Source of the DNA: Bryum argenteum
Taxonomy: Eukaryota; Streptophyta; Bryopsida; Bryales; Bryaceae
Direction of reading: 5' to 3'
Length of the DNA stretch: 64,000 nucleotides
Assembly: GCA_037043015.1 (NCBI GenBank)
Contig: CM073323.1
Location: forward strand, 22,782,758-22,846,757
Shown here piece by piece: positions 1-11,715 of this stretch. The notes under the pieces are model-generated. The model did no database searches and had not been told where the DNA came from. It saw nothing but the letters and a program-made list of their open reading frames with translations. Numbering within the stretch: position 1 is the stretch's first letter; the number at the start of each line of letters is the position of its first letter. The translations under genes and the position numbers were made by a program.

Positions 1-1488
1 AGAATAATTTCAAAAGTTATCAACACTTCAATCAGTTTACCTTCCAAAAAAGTTATTCATCACGACACCACCACTTATCTTCTAAATATTCATCACGACA
101 CCACCACTCAATCTTGTTGATCTTATAGGGGTCAAAAACCTATAAGATCAACAAACTTATAACTTCCAAGGGCCTTTTCACTTGTAATCCTAATCCCAAC
201 CCAAGTTCCCAATTTTAGTACAACAAAACCCCCTGCACCTTACAAACTTCGGTAAATATTATCTACAGGGTATACAAAGTAAAAGAGTCATCAATGACCT
301 TGGAGGTATACAAGCTATTTTGAATAAGGTATAAGGGGTTGAACTGTACAAAATCAGCTGCCACATTTATCCCTATTCATGATTGACCACTATTCTCTAC
401 AGGAAGAGGCAAGGGTATCTAACAAAACTACTCACGATACCGCTTTGGAAAGAGAGGCAAAGTTGCCAAAGTCTAGAAGGGGTTGGTTGTGTATTGGGGG
501 TAGGAATAGCAAGTGCCGAACCGGTGAAGGGGGTTCATCCCTCGTGGTGCCCAGAGGCAAACGGGGCTAAAGTATGAGCTGGGCCGTCAAAGAGGTGCCG
601 CGCTTCCGGGCCGACAACATCAAACACCACGCCGCCCGCCTCATTCTCCATTTGGCACCGCACGGCGCGTGCCCGCTACGCCTACAGTGGCACCACCACT
701 CCCTCCCACTGTGGATGTTGTTCGATTCTTGGCCTGGCTTGGTCTGGTGGGGGGGCCTGTCCTAGCTAGCTTGTCCCTCCCGCTTTGCAATCTCGCTCCT
801 TTCCCATCCCAACAGCCCGAGCATGATCTGCATGCATGGCGATTCTTCGACCAACAGCACCAGCACCACCAGCACGGACACGATCAGACACTGGTGGCCC
901 TGTTGTGGATGTGCGCCACCACGGATCCTCCGGTACTCCCTCCCCTTCAGTCATTGCCGTCCTTGGTCCATCTCTGCAGACGATGGAAATAGTAGTGCTC
1001 GATATTATCAATCTTCTGTTTTTGTTTAGCAACGATGTTAACGCAACGAGGGACGATTAGTTTCATGGTTACACACAAGCCAGCAGTTTTTAGTGTTCAG
1101 CATCATCAATTCTGTGTGTTGGATTTACGTCAAGTTAACGAATTTGTTGTCCAGAGAAGGCTTTATCATGCATTGTAGGGTTTCTCCACTCACTCGATAG
1201 CGGTCTGACACCTGTAGCTTTGAAAATGTGGGTTACGCAACGAGAACGATATCAAGTTTCATGACTATGATCAAGCCAACAGTCGTGTTGCAGCATGCTC
1301 ACAAATTATGTTAGCATGAGTTATTGCGAATGTGGCATACGCGTATGTGACGCATGATAGGGTTTTTGATTCCACTGGTATCAATTATAACATAAAATTG
1401 GAAAAGATAAAGACGTTACTTTGTAACATCATGCAGATGTAGGGTTTAAGACAATGTTGACGCAATGCTTTAGGTAAGTATACTGTCA
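1..1488. other. upstream flank of the LRRCC1-like gene, no gene recognised
   Basis: No coding region could be supported. A 21-bp phrase beginning attcatcacgac is repeated 33 bp apart at about 55 and 88, and a perfect 14-bp stem lies at 116-152. The stretch from about 560 to 1000 is richer in G+C than its surroundings and is open in several frames, but none of the translations resembles a known domain. It may hold the promoter and 5' untranslated region of the gene that follows; this is inference only. Confidence 0.5.
116..152. repeat. perfect 14-bp hairpin
   Basis: The stem gttgatcttatagg (116-129) is exactly complementary to cctataagatcaac (139-152), with a 9-nt loop. It is not part of any repeat family recognised in the window. 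Confidence 0.7.
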
Positions 1489-4400
1489 ATGAGCTCATGC
1501 ATGAATGCAACAGATAGCTGGAGGATACATGGGAGTTGGTGGCTGATACTGTGTTGGGGTTTGAGTATTGTAGGTGGTGATGAGGAGGTAAGGGATATCT
1601 ACGCGTATGGAGCGGGGCTGCACTCCACGAAGGGCATAGTGGGGTTGTCAGAATTCACGCACCTGCAGAGCTTGAGTTTGCACGGCAATCAAATCGAGCG
1701 CATCGAAGGGCTGGAGGTGCTGCACCACCTGGTGTCGCTCAACCTGTCTTCCAACCTCATCACGTGGATGGAGGGTTTGTCGCACCTCACCAACCTCACG
1801 CTCCTCAACCTCTCCACTAATCGTATCCGGGAGATCGCTGGATTGCACGGGTTGCTCGCCCTCCGCACCCTCATCCTCTCCCACAATCACATCCATCTTC
1901 TCGGTGGATTGGCCGCCCTCCACGGCCCCCAGTAAGCTCCAATCCTCCAACCCTAAGTTCTTGCCGAAGTCTCCCAATCGAAGTATCTCATGTACCATCT
2001 TTAGTCAGTTAGACCGCAAGCTTTCATGAGTTGCAGATTCGCAAGCCTGATACATTCAACAGTAGAGTGTCTGTCTGTCTCCGGTCTTGCCTCAAGCAGT
2101 GCACTCGATGTTGTGCTTGGTGTGAGTTCATGAGATTGATACGAGGTTGGTTGGACTGCAGGTATGCATTGCAGCATTTGGATTTGCGGGACAATGCAGT
2201 GGAGTATCTGTGCGAGCTTTGGGTACTGGGAGGATGTTGCAACTTAGAGGAGCTTCTGTTTCAGTATGGAGGGTACGGGAACCCAGTGTGTGCAGCGAGT
2301 GCATACCGTCCGACTCTTCTCTCGCTCGTCCCACGTCTCGTAAGCTTGGACGGGAGCTCCTCGACTGCCACAGAAACGCCAGCAGTGCCTTCGTTGTGGG
2401 CGATACATCACTCATACCCTGCACTGCATAGCCCTAAACCCTCTTTCTCGAACTCCGTCACTTACACCGACCCTAAACCCCAAGCTCGAGGTCGACGCGA
2501 GCCCAGTCACAAGAGTCAGGCGGTTCAGGTTCACGAAGACTCATCGAATGACGACTGTAGAGTCAAGCCAAAGAAGAGTAGCAGTAATCGAACACCGAAA
2601 TGGCTTCACCGACAGGAAGATCGCGATCTAGACGATGCTGCAGTCAGTGATGAGCCACAGAGTCGTTACGTTCGGTTTGTCGGTAGAAACAGCAAGTCGG
2701 TGCCACACCTCCGTCTTCCTAGTGCAACTGTAAGAATGTCCGCTTGATCTTGTCGTATTACTTGGATGCTACTGTTCAGTTGCAAACAGTTGAGCTTCCG
2801 GTTGATTATTGTAAAGTCTGCAGTTCTGGCACCGCTTTTATTAAGAAAAAAAGGGTGGCCGTTTCAGATCTCATTGTGAATGCTTTGAAGAGCTTGTGGT
2901 GGCCGTGTTGTACTTGTACCGGAACATCAGGACCAGAACAAATCGGAATCAACCCGGGAGTTGGCAACGCAGACAGAACCAACGTCACACGAGGTTAACT
3001 CCAACTCCATCTCCTTATTTACGTCACGTCCTTTAATTGCATGCAGACCATCATCAGTTCAGTGTTCATTTACACTGAACAACTGTTTCAGGTGAACAGC
3101 CTACAATCCAACGTGAGTACAATCCAACTTGTGGTAGTCGATGGAACCTCATCTGGGATAATGAAGCCGAACTTGGAGCTTTGCCGGAAAGAAACAGAAT
3201 TGCTGCACCTCAGTAACGAGAAGAAACTGATAGAAAATGAATTTGCGGCGTTCAAGAAACTGGTGCATCATGAGAGGATTCATGAAGAAGACTACCACAA
3301 GTCAATGGCTTTGAGGAGCTTATTTATGAATCTTCAGGTACCTCCTCATTTACTTTCGTGTGGAGCTGATAATGCTCTATTTAAATTAAACTGAGTGGGC
3401 TTACATGAACAGTAGGGGCTGAAAGGACGGAGAGTTTGAATGTGTTGGTACTGTAGAGATGCAAGGTGGAGTTACGCTGTCTGCGAAGAACAGTTACTCA
3501 ATCAGAGAAAGAACTGACGACAGAAGTGAAGCATATCGAATCCAGCATAATCAAACATGTTGTACTAGAGGATGCGATCAAGTTGTCTGCTTCCACCGCG
3601 GAGATAGTGGCCTTGAAGGAAGCCCTGAATTCGGCATTAAATACCTGTCAGGTTGGTAGCACTATTCATTTCTGCATCACACTGTTACCTACACTAATTT
3701 AAATTATTACTACTATGACTTTCTACAGCATGCTTGCAATCGTGACAGAGTGCCTTTACAACTCACCTTGTGTTGTAAATACATTGATTTCAGCCATCGT
3801 GTACTTGCTGTGATACAATATACACGATACATCCAATGCTTATGATATGACACCTTCATAAATGCCGAGAACTTTAGAATGGCCGCATGCATACTGTAAG
3901 CATGCAAAAGTTGCATAGAGCCAATTTCTGGATTAAAGATCTGTTGTAAGCAAAAAAAACTTAGTTGATCAAGACCACTTTCAGAAGCTTGTTAAGTTTT
4001 ACAGAACCATTGCTTGCAGACAGTAGGTACAGCTTTGAATGATGCGAATCACCAGAAGGAGAAAGCCAAGAGGACGCTTGTGTCACTCACAGCAGCTTTG
4101 GATGAGCAACGAAGTAAAGCCAAGGCTCTCGCAGAAATGCTGGTACCTACCTACCTACCCCAAACCCTAAACCCTGAATCCAAACAGTCACCTGTTTTCG
4201 CTATAATTCTGAAATAAGGAAACCTCCATGAACTCATTTGATGCAGGAGAGTTGTACCCAGCAAGAACGACAGAGCAGAAGAGAATGCGATCTCCTTGCA
4301 ACAGAGCTAGATATGGTGTCTCAAACAATCAGAAAGTGCGCCTTCTTCCACACTTTCCAAGTCTCATTTTTTGTTTTTCATGTTCTTTTTTTCTTTTCCA

Positions 4401-7400
4401 CAATATTTTTTTATCCTTTTCTTGAGGTTCTGAATGGAATTCTTTTAGAGTTTGACCCCATATGGTACATTTGTGTTTCCCTAAAAGCCACGTTTCGCTA
4501 AAACACACTAGTTACTAGAAAAGAGGGGTTTGCAATGTTACAAAAGTTGTTTATGTGTAGACGTTGCTCAACTTAGCAACATATCGAAACTTGTTATAGC
4601 ACCGTTCTCAAGAAAAAATAAGCAATGTTTTCAACCTCACTTGAAACGTTACTTATTTTCTTGAGAACGGTGCAAAAACAAAGTTTCAATACATTGCTCA
4701 AGTTAGCAACGTTTACAAAAAAAACGCAATGTTTGTAACATTGCAAACCCTCCTCTTATCTAGTAGTGACATAGCATCAAAAGCCAGGTTATAATAAAGC
4801 AAAACGTAACCAACGTGGCTTTTGTAAAAACACAAATGTAGCAAATGGGGTCAAATTCTAGTATTGATTGGAATGTAAACTGAAATTCAATAAATAGGAA
4901 GAGAGCAATTAGTCCCGAATTTTCTCAAATAGTGCTTCGTTTTACGCTATACTACTCTGAAATGAACCATATACGTACATCTCATTCTTGTTAGAGGAAC
5001 ATGTGTGGTCTCATTCTTATCGCTCTCAGTCTCCCCATGTTTAGCTGACCTTACACATCATAAAACTCGATTGGTGCCAGTTTCACCTCGTTCTACGAAT
5101 CATTCCTGTGTTTCGATGAAGTAATTTTTATTTGTGGGGGGCAATTTCATGCATGATTTGGGGGTTTGTGTCAGGAGCAAGGACAGGGAGATGCAAGAGG
5201 TAATAAAGGAGCAGTCAACAGTATGGCAAGCTCGAGGTCGGGAGGAGGCACAGGAGAAAGTGCGCCACTTGCACCGGCGCCTGCTTGTCACTCAGACAAC
5301 GATACGTCATGTCCTTCAAGGTACAATCATGGTATACCACACAGCTGACTTTGTCAATCATTATAATTACTTCGTCACTCACTGAAAAGTGCGATTCAGT
5401 CTTTGATATGTACAACTGTACCGAGGATCAGAGACCGACCACCATGTTACTATACGGTCCCTTTTGGGAGTCTGTTCGGAGCCTGGCCTTTTTGTTTCCA
5501 CTCACCCAATCAGCACCTACTTCGACACTTTTCAGACAAAAAACTGCACGACGTTGAATTTTGAACACTTCCATGTTCCAGAAAATGGTCCGAATCTTTT
5601 TATGATGATTTTGGAGTTAAGTGAGCGGAATTATTATTTGAATGAGTATAAGAATAGGAATCAATGCACTTGTGGTATATTAAGGCACCGACATGTAGAT
5701 ACTATTGCATGTAAACACTACTTGGAAGGAGGCATCATGGGACTTAGAAAATCCTAATTATTGAAATTGATGTATTCCTTCCTTCCGTACATTCAAGAGT
5801 TTTCTTCAAGTGTAACATGTTGTAAGAAATCGAATTTTCTTAAAAGGAACACGTGATTAATCTTGAAACTGATGTCTTCCTTCCTTTTGTACAGTACAAG
5901 AGTTTTCCTCAATTGTAACATGTTGTAACAACTTGAGTTTTCTTAAAAGGAACTCAAGATTATTCTTGAATGGAGAGAATGTTATTCTCTTGTTTTTAAA
6001 TATGAGGTAAAGAGGAGTCTAAATATCATGAGAAGTATGTTTCTATGCTTTATGTTTATATCATCGGGCACTTCCGGTACGTTTACTCTGAGGCTTATGT
6101 TTCCATATCTTTCCTTTTGACGCAAGCTCATCATTGAGTGTCAGTCAGTAGGAGAAAAATGATTGAATCGATTCACCTACTAAGTTGACAAAATTGTCTG
6201 TTCAAACAATGGCACAGAAAACGCGAACGCAGTGGCAAGTGTAGGCAAGTTGAAGGAGATGATGATTGAGAAAATGTCGGAGCTTCGGACTGCATTGGAA
6301 GCAATCACAGAAAAGGTCCCAACAACAAGATTTTTCCAAATCCGTCTCGTGTCTTGCACCCACACTGATGATGATGCTGCTAAAAGTAAATAGTACTAGT
6401 GTTTGTTTGTTGTTTTCATGTCCTTAGCCGGCATAGTCCAGGCTTGTTGTACACTCTGTTCAATGCTACTTACCCTTTCAAAGCACTGTTGTCTTATCAG
6501 ACAAAATTCTTATTCAATTTAGATGAGATGTACATTTGATACACTGGAGACGTCTTAGATATTCATCTCATCTAAATCGTGTCTGACAAATGAATGGGAA
6601 TCTTGTTTGTTATTCTGATTAAATGAATATTGTATTGTGAGTCTTTTGTTGACTTCTCACACTATGCTTGATTGTTGGTGTTCATGCAGGATCGAGGAGC
6701 TACGGAGCTTATTGCAGAATTATCGTATGTAGTCTCTGCTCAGGTCTGTTTAATGTATTTTCTTATTTTTTAGCACTCAATGTAATACTTGGATCCTTTT
6801 TTGAGATTCGTTTCTGCTTTTTATTTTGTATTTTTGTTGTTTGAAGAGACTTGCGCTTGCAGAAAAAGAGGTCGGAATGGATGCAGCTTGAGATGGACCG
6901 ACTTTCTGCTAGTAATCAGGTAATTAAGATTCTTTGTCTATATCCAAGTTACTATAATGCGGAGTCTAAACTGCAATTAGTGTAGTTTATACATTGAAAA
7001 CTACATGATTTAGTTCAATTAGCGTTCTTAACACTAATTGTGAATGATTGAAATAACTATATGAATATTAGAGCAGATTTGTAGCAAAAATTTAGTATAA
7101 AATGAGACACTATTTGTGACTTACAGTGGTGAACATTTATTCATTCTCAACAGAACTTTCTATAGTAAACCTCGACACTATTTGTGTTTCTACAGTAAAC
7201 TTTTCCACAATATGGTCAACATGCTCAATAACAATTAAAGATTAAAAAACTCTTCATAGAGGGATGGAGGCAAGGGAATATTTTGAGGAGAGTGTGCAAA
7301 GGCTTATGCAATGGTGGAATCGTTTTTTGTGCAAACATTTTCGTGATTTGCTACGTTTGTGTTTTCATAGCAAATGGGGAGAAGCTTAAGCTACGTTTTC

Positions 7401-10400
7401 GCACGTTTTTGCTAGTACAGTCTTGTTTCAAAAGCTACGTTTCAACAAGAATGTGCTAAAAAGTAGTTTAAGCTACTCCCTAAAATGTGGTTTCAATGAA
7501 AACACAAATATAGCAAATGGGTTCAAATTCATCTAGTGAATAGTAAGATCCTTTGAAGGAACTCTAGTAGGTGTTTCTAAAACCACTCACCCTACAAATC
7601 AGCTCATTGGGTGCGTTTTTTACAGTGTTTTGTGTCTAGTCAAGATTTAGAACTCTTTCAAAACTGTGTCATGTAAAGGAGACTGTAGTTGATACTTCAA
7701 TCTTCCTGTGCCCCCCATGAAAAGGTGATTTTTCTGTGTGTGTTTTTTGCTGCGTAGGCTGCATGTGAGGAGGTGGAGCGTCTGGAAGCAGAAAGAGTGA
7801 GGTTGCAGGAGAGGAACAATGCCGCGGAAGCCAAAGCTTCCGAAACGGAGGCTCTCAGACGGGAACTGGCACAAGTGACGAGCAATGGCGAGCGAGAACG
7901 GCGATGCGCAAAAGACGAAGCGCGTGCGCATGTGTCGTCTCTGCTGTTTGAGAATGACAATCTGGCTGCCCGCGCTTCTTCCTTGACTCACACTCTCGAA
8001 GAAACTCACAACCTTCTCCTGGTTATCCCCCACTCTCCCACTCTCCCATTTGCCTTCCATTTCTTTCGTCGATCATTCCTTGGTACAATTACTGCGCCTG
8101 CATACGATCATTCACTGTAAGCCCCTCCCTATAAACAGTGACCAGCATGCTCTCATTGTAGAATACTGCAACTTTCTTTAAGTGGAAAGATGTCTTTTGG
8201 GCTATTTTAAAGAATTCCAGGACCTGGATGTGGCAATTGTGAAGAATATGAATGCTATGGGTTATGCATTGTTCCTTCCTGTCAAACTAAAATTTGCAAC
8301 ATTTCTGATATGACCATCATCACATTAATGTACTATCACCTCTCTTTGGAAGAAGATTGTAGTTTTGAAACATTTGTAGCCTCATCCACTTTTGGCCCAC
8401 TTCTAGTCACTTTATTTTTCAAGATTCCAACCGCCCTAAAAACGAGGGTTGTCATATCAGACAAAGTTCTTATTCATTTTTCAGACACAATTGAGATGAT
8501 GTACTGTACATCTAAGGCATCGTCAATGTATCAAATATACTCATCTAAACTGTGTCTGACAAATGAATAGGAACTTTGTCTTATAGGACGGTATCAAATG
8601 TACTGATCTGAATTGTGTTTGACAAATGAATAAGAACTTTGTCTGATAGGTCAACGCCACTAAAAACTGCTATTTTTACAGAATAATCAGCTATCTTAAC
8701 TTGGTTTTCCCATTGCTGTATTCTTAGACATTGTTACTGGTTCACATTCTTGAACTTTTCTCACCTGTTTAGTGGGGGTGCAGGCAAAGAATGAAGTTTG
8801 TGAGAGTCAGGAAGCCACAATTCAGCAGCTCAAGGTCGAGCTTGTTGAGGCTCAGAATGCCGCATGCACATTCGAAACTGAAATGAATAAACTGGAAGCT
8901 GATCTGGTTCAACGTTTGCAAGACGAAGTAGACCAGGTACTAACTCCGTTTTCTATGCTACGTATTCGAAACTTACTCACAATGTATATAGCAATGTGAG
9001 TTTCTATAGCATGTTGGTTTATTTTTAGTAGGGCTGATGCTTTATCGCCATACTCCTCCTGTGGGCACTCTTATTATCTTCATAATTACACGTTTTGTGC
9101 AGAAATGTGAGCTACGTAATGAGTTGAGTGTACAAGAAACCATCATATCGGACATGGAAGAAGAAATTAGGATGTTGAAACTTGCAAAACATGGAGCAGA
9201 GCAAACATGCAAATCTCTACAAGACAAAGTTAAGGATGTGGACATGATGCTAAGGTTGATGCATTCTTCAAAACTCCAAAATTATCATTTGGGCTTTGCA
9301 ATCATACATTGTAAATCGAACATTCAGAGTTATAAAATGTTGCAGTTTTTCTCATGCTTGCATTTATCTGATGAAGCCTTCATTGATTCTATATAATTTT
9401 GTAATGACCAAATCATAATGACTTCTTTCAAACTCAAATTATGCTGATATTTTTCCATTGATAGACATGTGGATGGAGAAATTAGTGGTATAAAGACTTT
9501 ATACGAAGATCGAGAGAAGAGTATATCGCTTGAAAGGGATGATGCACTTGCTAAAGTTGCACTCATGCAAAAGGTCCCATTCTCGATAATGTTCATTTCC
9601 AATGTTATTTGTGCATTATTTGTAAGATGTTGTTGGATATGCTCAAGTCAATTTAACTTTTATTCATGAATTTCCACTTCGAGTTCAGATATGTTCATCA
9701 TCTTTAGAATGTTCACATATGAGTTGAATTTTTGTGAAAGCCAAGATTTAGAGTGATGGATCACTTTTGCCAAATGAAATGATAATGAAAGTTGTTGTCT
9801 TTTGTTATGCATTGGCAGAAATTAGAGGAGGCAGAAGTGGCCACTACATTAGCAATGCAAGCCCATTTTGAAACGACCAAACAATTGGAGGTAATTTTAT
9901 TGTTGTCGAAATAAATATAGATATGTGTGATCTTCTTGAACTTTGTGACTATTTACTTATACTAAAAACATTCGCCAACTATGCATTGATGGTGATTATA
10001 ATCGTCTTTAGTTGTGATATGAGTTTAATATTTTATGCACAGTATACTATATTGAAATGCAAAGGTTAGGATGAATGGAAATAAACTATTCTGACAAGGT
10101 GATTTTGTTGACTAATTTGGTAGGCAAAAGATCAAAAATTAAATAGTACTTTGATCCAAAAAGACATCCTTATTGAAGATTTGAAGAGAAAGAATCTAGA
10201 AGTTGAAGCACAGTTGCACTCATGCAATTTGGCTTTGGAAACCCAAAAATCAATCTCTGCTGCTAAGGTTAGCATTTTGATATATGATTACAAAGGTTCT
10301 TCATTTTGATTCGATCAACTAAATGTTAGGTTTTAAATTTCTTTTGAGTTCATTGAAAAAATTATTTGAAGATCAAGCAAGAAGGTAAATGGTATAATCT

Positions 10401-10564
10401 CAATTAATGATGTTATTTAGATGTAAGTGTAGTTGAGAAGTATGTTTCCAATTCTATTGCACCTACGAAATGTCTCAGCTAATCTCTTTCATTTCAAATG
10501 TGTTGGATGTGGATAGGTGGAGCAAATGGGAAAAGTACTAGAAGAATTACGTGATATAACATAG
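1489..10564 (+). CDS. LRR and coiled-coil centrosomal protein, LRRCC1-like
   Basis: Spliced model: 1489-1931, 2162-2729, 3092-3337, 3457-3651, 4020-4142, 4247-4335, 5175-5320, 6218-6315, 6690-6743, 6863-6919, 7758-8021, 8784-8936, 9103-9254, 9465-9573, 9819-9890, 10124-10267, 10517-10564. All junctions are GT-AG, every phase agrees, and the total is 986 codons plus stop. Residues about 55-185 form SDS22-type leucine-rich repeats, with an LRR cap (GNPVCAASAYRPTLLSLVP). A basic, Ser-rich linker follows, then about 650 residues of Glu/Lys-rich coiled coil. Domain order, length (human LRRCC1 is about 1030 residues) and the short C-terminus (VEQMGKVLEELRDIT) fit LRRCC1, a centriole/basal-body protein. 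The start is the first ATG of the LRR exon. An acceptor-like site at 1573-1575 leaves open an upstream first exon. A cytoplasmic basal-body role in sperm cells is inferred. Confidence 0.82.
4446..4860. mobile_element. inverted-repeat MITE in an LRRCC1 intron, interrupted by a CACTA MITE
   Basis: The left end (about 4446-4500) and right end (about 4805-4860) are inverted copies sharing a tttgaccccat, tacatttgtgttt and aaagccacgtt core. The CACTA-type element at 4506-4768 lies between them, so this element is the older host. A relative with the same terminal words is at about 7340-7540. Confidence 0.7.
4506..4768. mobile_element. non-autonomous CACTA-type MITE, 263 bp
   Basis: It begins CACTA (4506) and ends TAGTG (4768). 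The subterminal words are inverted copies (agaggggtttgcaatg and cattgcaaaccctcctct), and the interior is largely self-complementary around cgttctcaagaa and ttcttgagaacg. A 3-bp duplication, ACA, flanks it (4503-4505 and 4769-4771), as expected for the CACTA/EnSpm superfamily. There is no coding capacity. It is nested in another inverted-repeat element within an LRRCC1 intron. Confidence 0.8.
6495..6608. mobile_element. short MITE, tcagacaaa family
   Basis: An inverted repeat with ends tcagacaaaattcttattc and (inverted) gacaagattcccattcattt and an inner atttagatgag repeat. It is related to the better preserved copy at 8457-8646. It lies in an LRRCC1 intron. The ends are slightly decayed, so the borders are approximate. 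Confidence 0.6.
7340..7540. repeat. decayed inverted-repeat element in an LRRCC1 intron
   Basis: Inverted words (gatttgctacgtttgtgttttca and its counterpart near 7500-7530, gaaaacacaaatatagcaaat) resemble the ends of the element at 4446-4860. Borders are uncertain. Confidence 0.45.
8457..8646. mobile_element. TA-flanked MITE, 190 bp
   Basis: Both ends read tcagacaaagttcttattca inward. TA dinucleotides flank the element (8455-8456 and 8647-8648), which fits a Tc1/mariner-type (Stowaway-like) MITE. An extra internal copy of the right end is present near 8550-8585. It lies in an LRRCC1 intron. Confidence 0.75.
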
Positions 10565-10658
10565 ATGCAACATTTTTAGGGAGCAAGTTGTTTAAAAATA
10601 TTGAAAGTTTCCTACAATGATACGCTTGGAAAATTCTATATTTTGTAAAACTATGGGA

Positions 10659-10892
10659 CCCTTAAACGTCATATGCTATCCTGATACCACACCCAAAATC
10701 TCTTTTAAACTCCACTTTTAGCATTATTCTATTTTTAATTTGCGTGAGCTCTATTCTAAGAAAGTATAGATCTCTTTAAGGTGCTTAGTTTGGAATTTTA
10801 AAAATTCCATTTGGTATAATGGAGTGTAAGTTATGAGCAAGATTCTCTCAAAAAAAAACCCAACCCCTCGGGCTGGGTCTGACGTTTAAGGG
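10659..10892. mobile_element. TTAA-type MITE with subterminal hairpin
   Basis: The ends are CCCTTAAACGTC and GACGTTTAAGGG. TTAA follows the right end (10893-10896), but the left flank is ggga, so the duplication has decayed there. Next to the right end lies a palindrome (ccca..cccctcgggctggg). Related copies are at 22287-22511 and 42963-43324. TTAA targets with CCC/GGG ends are typical of piggyBac-like and Kolobok-like transposons. The element begins 94 bp after the LRRCC1 stop codon. Confidence 0.65.
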
Positions 10893-11715
10893 TTAATGTT
10901 CGTAGGATAAGCATTTTACAGTTTGAATCACCCTTAGTGTTCAGTCTTCATGAATAATAAAAAATTCATTTCAATTGTAAAGCTTCACTTGGACACTTCA
11001 CAAGTGAGGACTTACAAACTTGAATTTCACTCGGTTTTTGGGTATTCTACCTTAAATCATCATCTTTCAATCAATTTTTGGCGTCTACCCTCGTAGGATT
11101 TTCTAATTCAAAATGCAAACGAGTATGTCAAGTTTGCTTGAATGATCGGTCTCTTAATCCACATTGCAACTTAAATTGAGTGCAACATCAACTAAGTTAT
11201 TTTCGCTTCCAATCTCAATTTTGCAACGCAGTCATGGTTCTTAGCATGCAAGGGGAATAAAAGATACATGAAGTTCATAAGTACAAGACAAATTTACCAC
11301 TTAAATCCTAGTACCTTGCATTTCATAATTCTCAAAAATGAACAAACCTCTGAATACAACACTTAAGCAAGTTTTGTTGGCAATGCAACAATATGATTGA
11401 AATAAGCCTGGCGACACAAACATTATTAAGCAAAAACATCGATATATACACGAGTCAAGACCTTCAAAATCAATGGGTCAAAATTAGCTCTTGGAGTGTA
11501 ACCACGAGATGTAAAGCTTGTACAAATCGAAAGATTACTAAATGAAAGCTGAAAGTCGTGTGAATGAGCACCTGATGTTTAGACTTTCAGCTTTGAACCT
11601 AATCAACCTACACTGGTTGAAGGTCAAGTCAAGGCAGGATGAAGACTAGGCTATCAATTTCACATACTTGACTCTTCACTACAATCAAAACTATCTAGCA
11701 AGATACTACACGCAA
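10893..11715. other. intergenic spacer between convergent genes
   Basis: AT-rich sequence between the 3' ends of the LRRCC1-like and ALA3-like genes. No coding region, RNA gene or repeat family was recognised. It must contain the 3' untranslated region of the flippase gene. Confidence 0.5.

Noticed and set aside
574-1032. Overlapping open frames on both strands in the G+C-rich upstream stretch
   Set aside because: Products are low complexity, rich in His, Thr and Pro, with no domain. G+C-rich sequence opens several frames at once.
2744-2998. Possible extra LRRCC1 exon between 2730 and 3090
   Set aside because: Exon 2162-2729 ends in phase 0 and joins 3092-3337 directly in phase 0. No extra exon is needed, and the alternatives here hit stops.
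4150-4180. Telomere-like aaaccctaaaccct near an exon end
   Set aside because: Only about two units, within an intron; too short to be an interstitial telomere tract.
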